Origin: DASYTH01 sp035762905
Lineage (GTDB): Bacteria > Actinomycetota > Actinomycetes > Mycobacteriales > Pseudonocardiaceae
Assembly: GCF_035762905.1 (NCBI RefSeq)
Contig: NZ_DASUCC010000080.1
Coordinates: 27,094 to 91,093 of the forward strand
Length of the DNA stretch: 64,000 bases
Reading direction: 5' to 3'
Shown: positions 60,194-64,000 of the stretch, in pieces
Layout: every line of letters begins with the position of its first letter
How positions within the stretch are numbered: position 1 is the stretch's first letter
Notes under the pieces: model-generated
Told to the model about the DNA's origin: nothing
Database searches by the model: none
What the model saw: the letters and a program-made list of their open reading frames with translations, nothing else
Made by a program: the position numbers and the translations under genes

Positions 60194-61176
60194 CCACCGT
60201 GGCCGGGCCGGCGATCGGGGAGCACGAGATCGCCGCCTTCCGGGTGCTGCACGCCCAGGTCGGCGACGCCGTCGAGACCGCGGTGCGCGGCAAGCGCGAG
60301 GTGATCGACCTGGTGCTGGTGGCCATGTTCGCCGGCGGTCACGTGCTGCTCGAGGACGTGCCGGGCACCGGGAAGACCACGCTGGCCCGGGCGGTGGCCG
60401 GCGCGCTCGGCGGGCTGTCCCGGCGGGTGCAGTTCACCCCCGACCTGCTGCCCTCCGACGTCACCGGCACCTCGGTGTACGACCCGCGCAGCGGACAGGT
60501 CCGGTTCCGGCCGGGCCCGGTGTTCGCCAACGTGGTGCTCGCCGACGAGATCAACCGGGCGGCGGCCAAGACCCAGTCCGCGCTGCTCGAGGTGATGGAG
60601 GAGCGCACCGTGACGGTGGACGGCGTCGCGCACGCGGTGCCGGACCCGTTCCTTGTGGTGGCCACCCAGAACCCGATCGACCTGGACGGCACCTACCGGC
60701 TGCCCGAGGCCCAGCTCGACCGGTTCATGCTGCGCACCACGATCGGCTATCCGGACCAGCAGCACGAACTGGACGTGCTGCGCCCGGGCAGCGGCGCCGG
60801 CCGGGTGGCCCAGGTGCCGACCGTGACCAGCCCGCAGATCGTGGCCCAGTACGGCCGGCTGCTCGCCAACCTGCACGTGGCCGAGCCGATCCTGCGCTAT
60901 ATCAGCGATCTGGGCACGTGGACCCGGTCGGCGCCCCAGCTGCGGCTGGGCGCAAGCACGCGCGGGCTGCGCACGCTGGTGCGCTGCGTGCAGGTGTACG
61001 CGGCCGCGCAGGGCCGGCACTTCGCGGTGCCGGGCGACGTGCAGCGGCTGCTCGAACCGGTGCTGGCGCACCGGCTGGTGCTGACCAGGGAGGCGTTGCT
61101 GGCCGGCGCCACGACCGCGGAGGTGCTCGCCGACACCCTGGCGGGTGTCCCGGTTCCCCGGCCGACCTCCCCATGA
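60190..61176 (+). CDS. MoxR-family AAA ATPase
   Basis: MoxR ATPase of 328 residues. Walker A LLEDVPGTGKTTLARA (about 53-68), Walker B VVLADEINRA, sensor 1 VVATQNPIDLDGTYRLPEAQ, and the C-terminal lid with LGASTRGLRTLVRCVQ. MoxR proteins act as chaperone-like ATPases together with DUF58 and von Willebrand-type proteins. It overlaps the FN3 gene by four bases upstream and DUF58 downstream. Confidence 0.93.
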   Translation: MTTVAGPAIGEHEIAAFRVLHAQVGDAVETAVRGKREVIDLVLVAMFAGGHVLLEDVPGTGKTTLARAVAGALGGLSRRVQFTPDLLPSDVTGTSVYDPRSGQVRFRPGPVFANVVLADEINRAAAKTQSALLEVMEERTVTVDGVAHAVPDPFLVVATQNPIDLDGTYRLPEAQLDRFMLRTTIGYPDQQHELDVLRPGSGAGRVAQVPTVTSPQIVAQYGRLLANLHVAEPILRYISDLGTWTRSAPQLRLGASTRGLRTLVRCVQVYAAAQGRHFAVPGDVQRLLEPVLAHRLVLTREALLAGATTAEVLADTLAGVPVPRPTSP

Positions 61177-62324
61177 CCGGGCGGATCCGGCTCACCGCAC
61201 GGGGAGCCGGCGCCGGGCTGCTCGGCGGGTTGCTCGCCGGGCTCGGCATCTGGTGGAACTACCCGGGTCTGCTCGGCTTCGGCGTGGCGCTGGTCGGGTT
61301 GGCGCTGGCCGCGGTGGGCTCGCTGCTGCTGCCGGCGCCGGTGCGGGCGTCCCGGTCGGTGCGGCCGAGGACCGTGCAGCGGCTCGGGTCCTGCACCGGA
61401 ACCCTGGAGCTGACCAGCGTGGCCCGCCGGCTCGCGGTCCAACTCGACGCCACCGACCGGGTCGGCGCGGATCCGGTCGGGATCGACGTGCCGCCGCTGC
61501 GGCCCGGGGAGCGCAACCGGGTCGAGTACCCGATTCCCACCGCGCGCCGCGGGTTGCTGTCGGTCGGCCCGCTGGTGCTGCGCCGGCGCGGGCTGGCCGG
61601 GTTGACCGAGGCGCGGACCGTGCTCGGCGAGGTGGTCGAGGTGCGGGTGGTGCCGCGGGTGCTGCCGGTGCGCGGGCTGCCGTCCGGGGCACGCCGCGGT
61701 CATGTCGGCGCCGACGAGCGGGTCGAGCGCGGCGGCACCGATCTGGTCGGGCTGCGGGAGTACATCCCGGGCGACGACCTGCGCCGGCTGCACTGGGCGA
61801 CCAGCGCGCGGACCGGCACGCTGATGATCCGCGAGGACGCCGACCCGGCCCGCCCGCACCTGGCCGTCGTGCTGGACGACCGGGCCGGCGGGCACCCGGA
61901 CCCGGACGGGTTCGAGGACGCGGTCGACGTGGCCGCGTCGCTGCTCACCTCGGCGATCTCCGCCGGGCATCCGGTCCGGCTGCTGGCCGCCTCCGGCGCG
62001 GTGGACGTCGAGGTGCCGGCCGGCGCGGTCGAGGACACCGACCTGGTGCTGGCCGCACTCGCCGAGCTGCGGCTGTCCGATCTGGCGGGTGCGCCGCTGT
62101 CCGTGCCGGTGCGGGATCTCGACGTGGTCGCCGTGGTGTGCGGTGCCGCCGCGGACCCGGGACCGCTGCTGCTCGAGGCCGGGCGGGCGGCGGTCGGGGT
62201 GCTGCTGGTGGTGGACCCGACGGCCGGTCCGGCTCCGTTGTCGGCGGTGGGCACCGTGCTGGTGCTGCGCGGCGCGCGAGTCGAGGAACTGGTGACCGCC
62301 TGGGACACGGTGGTGGTCCGGTGA
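61173..62324 (+). CDS. DUF58 membrane protein
   Basis: Protein of 383 residues with two N-terminal membrane helices (about 10-55, LLGGLLAGLGIWWNYPGLLG) and the DUF58 domain, whose hallmark LREYIPGDDLRRLHWATSAR is present, followed by a von Willebrand-like region. DUF58 proteins pair with MoxR and transglutaminase-like partners. It starts in ATGA overlap with MoxR, and its TGA overlaps the GTG of the next gene. Confidence 0.92.
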   Translation: MTGRIRLTARGAGAGLLGGLLAGLGIWWNYPGLLGFGVALVGLALAAVGSLLLPAPVRASRSVRPRTVQRLGSCTGTLELTSVARRLAVQLDATDRVGADPVGIDVPPLRPGERNRVEYPIPTARRGLLSVGPLVLRRRGLAGLTEARTVLGEVVEVRVVPRVLPVRGLPSGARRGHVGADERVERGGTDLVGLREYIPGDDLRRLHWATSARTGTLMIREDADPARPHLAVVLDDRAGGHPDPDGFEDAVDVAASLLTSAISAGHPVRLLAASGAVDVEVPAGAVEDTDLVLAALAELRLSDLAGAPLSVPVRDLDVVAVVCGAAADPGPLLLEAGRAAVGVLLVVDPTAGPAPLSAVGTVLVLRGARVEELVTAWDTVVVR

Positions 62325-64000
62325 GCGGGAGCGAACCATCCAACACCGCGAGCGGGAGCCAACCATCCAACACCAGCGTCCTGCGCCTGGGATGGTCGTT
62401 CGCGTTGCTCGCGGTGGGGGCGAGCCAGTTGGCGACCGCGTGGGCCGGGGTGCTGCCGGTGGCGGTGTTCGTCGCGGCGATCGCGGTGACCTATGGGCTG
62501 GTGCTGGCCGCCCGGGCGGCGCGGATGCCGGCCGGGTTCACCGTGATCGGGGTGCTGGTGCTGGCCGCTGGCGGAACCTACCTGCTGACCGGGGCGGCGA
62601 CGCTGGACGCGGTGACCGACCTGATCCCCCGGCTGCTGACCGCGGTCCGGCCGGCGCCGCCGGTGGCCGCGCTGCTGGTGCCGGGTGCGCTGCTGGTGGT
62701 CGTGGTCGCGCTGGTGGTGGCGTTGTCCGTGCTGAGCCGCGGGCGGGCGCTGTTCGTGCCGGCGGCCGGCGCCGCGGTGCTCTACCTCGCGGCGGCGCTG
62801 CTCACCGCCGGGCAGGCCGACCCGCACGGCCTGGTGGCGCTGGCCATGGTGGCGCTGACCGGGTTCGGCTGGCTGGTGCTCGACCGGGCGGCCCGGACCC
62901 AGCGCGCCAGGGCAAGTGCGCTGGTACCGCCGGGAGTGCTGGTCGGCGCGCTGGCCGGGCTGGCCGTGCTGGTCGGCCTGCTGCCGTCCTCGGCCGCGCC
63001 GTTCGAGCCGCGCACGCTGATCTCGCCGCCGGTGGAGGATCTGCCGGTGGCCAGCCCGCTGCCGCAACTGTCGTCCTGGGCGTCGGCCGGGGACACCGAG
63101 CTGTTCCGGGTGCGCGGTCCGGACGTGCCGTTGCGGCTGGTGGCGCTCTCCGAGTACACCGGGGCGACCTGGCGGGCCGGGACGGTGTACGGGCCGCTCG
63201 GCGCGGTCGCCCCGCCCGAGCTGCCGGCCGGCATCCGGCCGGTGTCCGCCACGGTCGAGGTGACCGTCGGCGCGCTGGCCGGCCCGTGGCTGCCGGCCGC
63301 CGGCCGCCCGACCTACGTCAGCACCGCGGATGCCGTGGTGGACGCCGACTCCGGTTCCCTGGTCCTGCCCGCCGGCCTGCGCCCGGGACTGCAATACGAG
63401 GTGCGGTCCACAGTGGACACCGCAGAGGACCGGGACCTGCTTGGTGCCGCCGTTCCCGGGACCCGCCGCTACCTCGCCCTCCCCCAACTCCCCTTCTCCC
63501 TCGCCGAGTACGCCCGCCGCACCGTCGCCAATGCCCGCACCCCCTTCGAACAAGCCGTCGCCATCGAAGAGGTCGTCCGCACCAACCGCCGCACCGACGC
63601 CGAGGCCCCGGTCGGCTCCTCCTACGCCCGCCTGGAAACCTTCCTGTTCGCCCCGCCAGGCACCCCCGGCGCCGCGGAGGGAACCGCCGAACAGTTCGCC
63701 TCCGCCTTCGCCGTGCTGGCCCGCGCCGTCGGCCTCCCGTCCCGCATCGTCGTCGGCTTCCGCCCCAGCACCCCCGACGGCGTCGTCCGCGGCTCCGACG
63801 CCACCGCCTGGCCCGAGGTCTACTTCACCGGCTGGGGCTGGATCCCCTTCGACCCCATCCCCGGCACCAACTCCGGCGCCGACTCCACCTCCCGCCGCGA
63901 AGTCATCAACCGCCTCGCCACCCCCACCCCGACCCCCTCGACCCCCGCCCCCACCGGCCCACCACTCCCCACCGCCGCCCCCGTTCCCACCGATACGGCC
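62321..64000 (+). CDS. Transglutaminase-fold membrane protein, partial, degenerate site
   Basis: TgpA-like protein, 560 codons visible, cut by the right edge. A short repeated N-terminus (SGSEPSNTA SGSQPSNTS) is followed by about six membrane helices, then an extracellular domain with a transglutaminase fold. The segment GTAEQFASAFAVLARAVGLP matches the active-site helix, but the nucleophilic cysteine is Ala456; further on DATAWPEVYF lacks the catalytic histidine (Thr), whereas the aspartate in PFDPIPG is kept. The protein therefore looks like a non-catalytic relative. It starts at GTG 62321, overlapping DUF58. The end of the window runs through a Pro/Thr-rich linker before the expected last helix. 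Confidence 0.8.
   Translation, partial: MSGSEPSNTASGSQPSNTSVLRLGWSFALLAVGASQLATAWAGVLPVAVFVAAIAVTYGLVLAARAARMPAGFTVIGVLVLAAGGTYLLTGAATLDAVTDLIPRLLTAVRPAPPVAALLVPGALLVVVVALVVALSVLSRGRALFVPAAGAAVLYLAAALLTAGQADPHGLVALAMVALTGFGWLVLDRAARTQRARASALVPPGVLVGALAGLAVLVGLLPSSAAPFEPRTLISPPVEDLPVASPLPQLSSWASAGDTELFRVRGPDVPLRLVALSEYTGATWRAGTVYGPLGAVAPPELPAGIRPVSATVEVTVGALAGPWLPAAGRPTYVSTADAVVDADSGSLVLPAGLRPGLQYEVRSTVDTAEDRDLLGAAVPGTRRYLALPQLPFSLAEYARRTVANARTPFEQAVAIEEVVRTNRRTDAEAPVGSSYARLETFLFAPPGTPGAAEGTAEQFASAFAVLARAVGLPSRIVVGFRPSTPDGVVRGSDATAWPEVYFTGWGWIPFDPIPGTNSGADSTSRREVINRLATPTPTPSTPAPTGPPLPTAAPVPTDTA
62324..62377 (+). repeat. Tandem 27-bp repeat, two copies, in the TgpA-like gene
   Basis: Two adjacent 27-base units (62324-62350 and 62351-62377), each starting AGCGGGAGC and containing AACCATCCAACACC, encode SGSEPSNTA and SGSQPSNTS. 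It is a recent-looking duplication in the N-terminus. Confidence 0.7.

Noticed and set aside
1..64000. Secondary-metabolite cluster, prophage or integrated element
   Set aside because: No polyketide, peptide-synthetase or terpene genes, no integrase, transposase or phage structural genes, and no tRNA-linked attachment site were found.

Overview
The window is very GC-rich DNA, densely packed with genes that often overlap by 1-4 bases, with many GTG and TTG starts. Gene families such as the DUF5753 helix-turn-helix proteins, a DUF6879 protein, a PF04672 methyltransferase and ATPase-less sugar ABC operons point to a soil or plant-associated actinomycete. Pseudonocardiales is my best guess, but that is inference. 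I saw no rRNA, tRNA, CRISPR array, transposase, integrase or phage gene.

Region 1 (1-11,982) is a plant cell-wall block. A LacI regulator, a solute-binding protein, two permeases and a YicI-type GH31 alpha-xylosidase (cut by the left edge) form a probable xyloglucan-oligosaccharide unit. Two copies of a TCGAA-n-CGCTTC operator flank the regulator. Next come a secreted GH6 cellulase under a perfect CebR-type box, a GH10-GH30 xylanase operon, and a divergent LacI gene with two perfect palindromes between them.

Region 2 (12,000-15,516) holds a small DUF6879/XRE-DUF5753 cassette and minor genes, punctuated by strong hairpins built on one shared core.

Region 3 (15,462-26,698) is the most intriguing part. 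An XRE-cupin regulator faces a seven-gene operon: M24 creatinase-like hydrolase, TPP-dependent E1 alpha and beta without E2/E3, amidohydrolase, bicupin, a degenerate SDR, and a beta-hydroxyacid dehydrogenase. A sugar ABC operon follows; its binding-protein gene is coupled to a 21-residue leader ORF.

Region 4 (26,755-40,955) has a secreted GH15 enzyme, a YedY-like molybdoenzyme with a membrane domain, an XRE regulator divergent from an MFS transporter, a GH9 cellulase with CebR-type boxes, a methyltransferase, a large secreted pullulanase and a DUF4230 protein.

Region 5 (41,037-50,460) has a transporter remnant, a cytokinin dehydrogenase-like oxidase, and a compact six-gene glycan operon (binding protein, two permeases, PF10091/GH144-like enzyme, GH39, LacI) behind a TGTAAACGGTTACA operator.

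Region 6 (50,427-64,000) has a PaoABC-like aldehyde oxidoreductase whose iron-sulphur and molybdenum subunits are fused and carry an apparent one-base frameshift, a TetR gene with a perfect operator, an ABC exporter, a PaaK-like ligase, and an FN3 - MoxR - DUF58 - transglutaminase-fold cluster running off the right edge.

The theme is plant-polymer use. Secreted GH6, GH9, GH10, GH30, GH15 and pullulanase cut polymers, three CUT1-type transporters import oligomers (their ATPase must be elsewhere), and cytoplasmic GH31 and GH39 finish the work, with LacI-type switches on local palindromes. All coordinates and motifs were read by eye; family calls rest on remembered motifs, not on searches.
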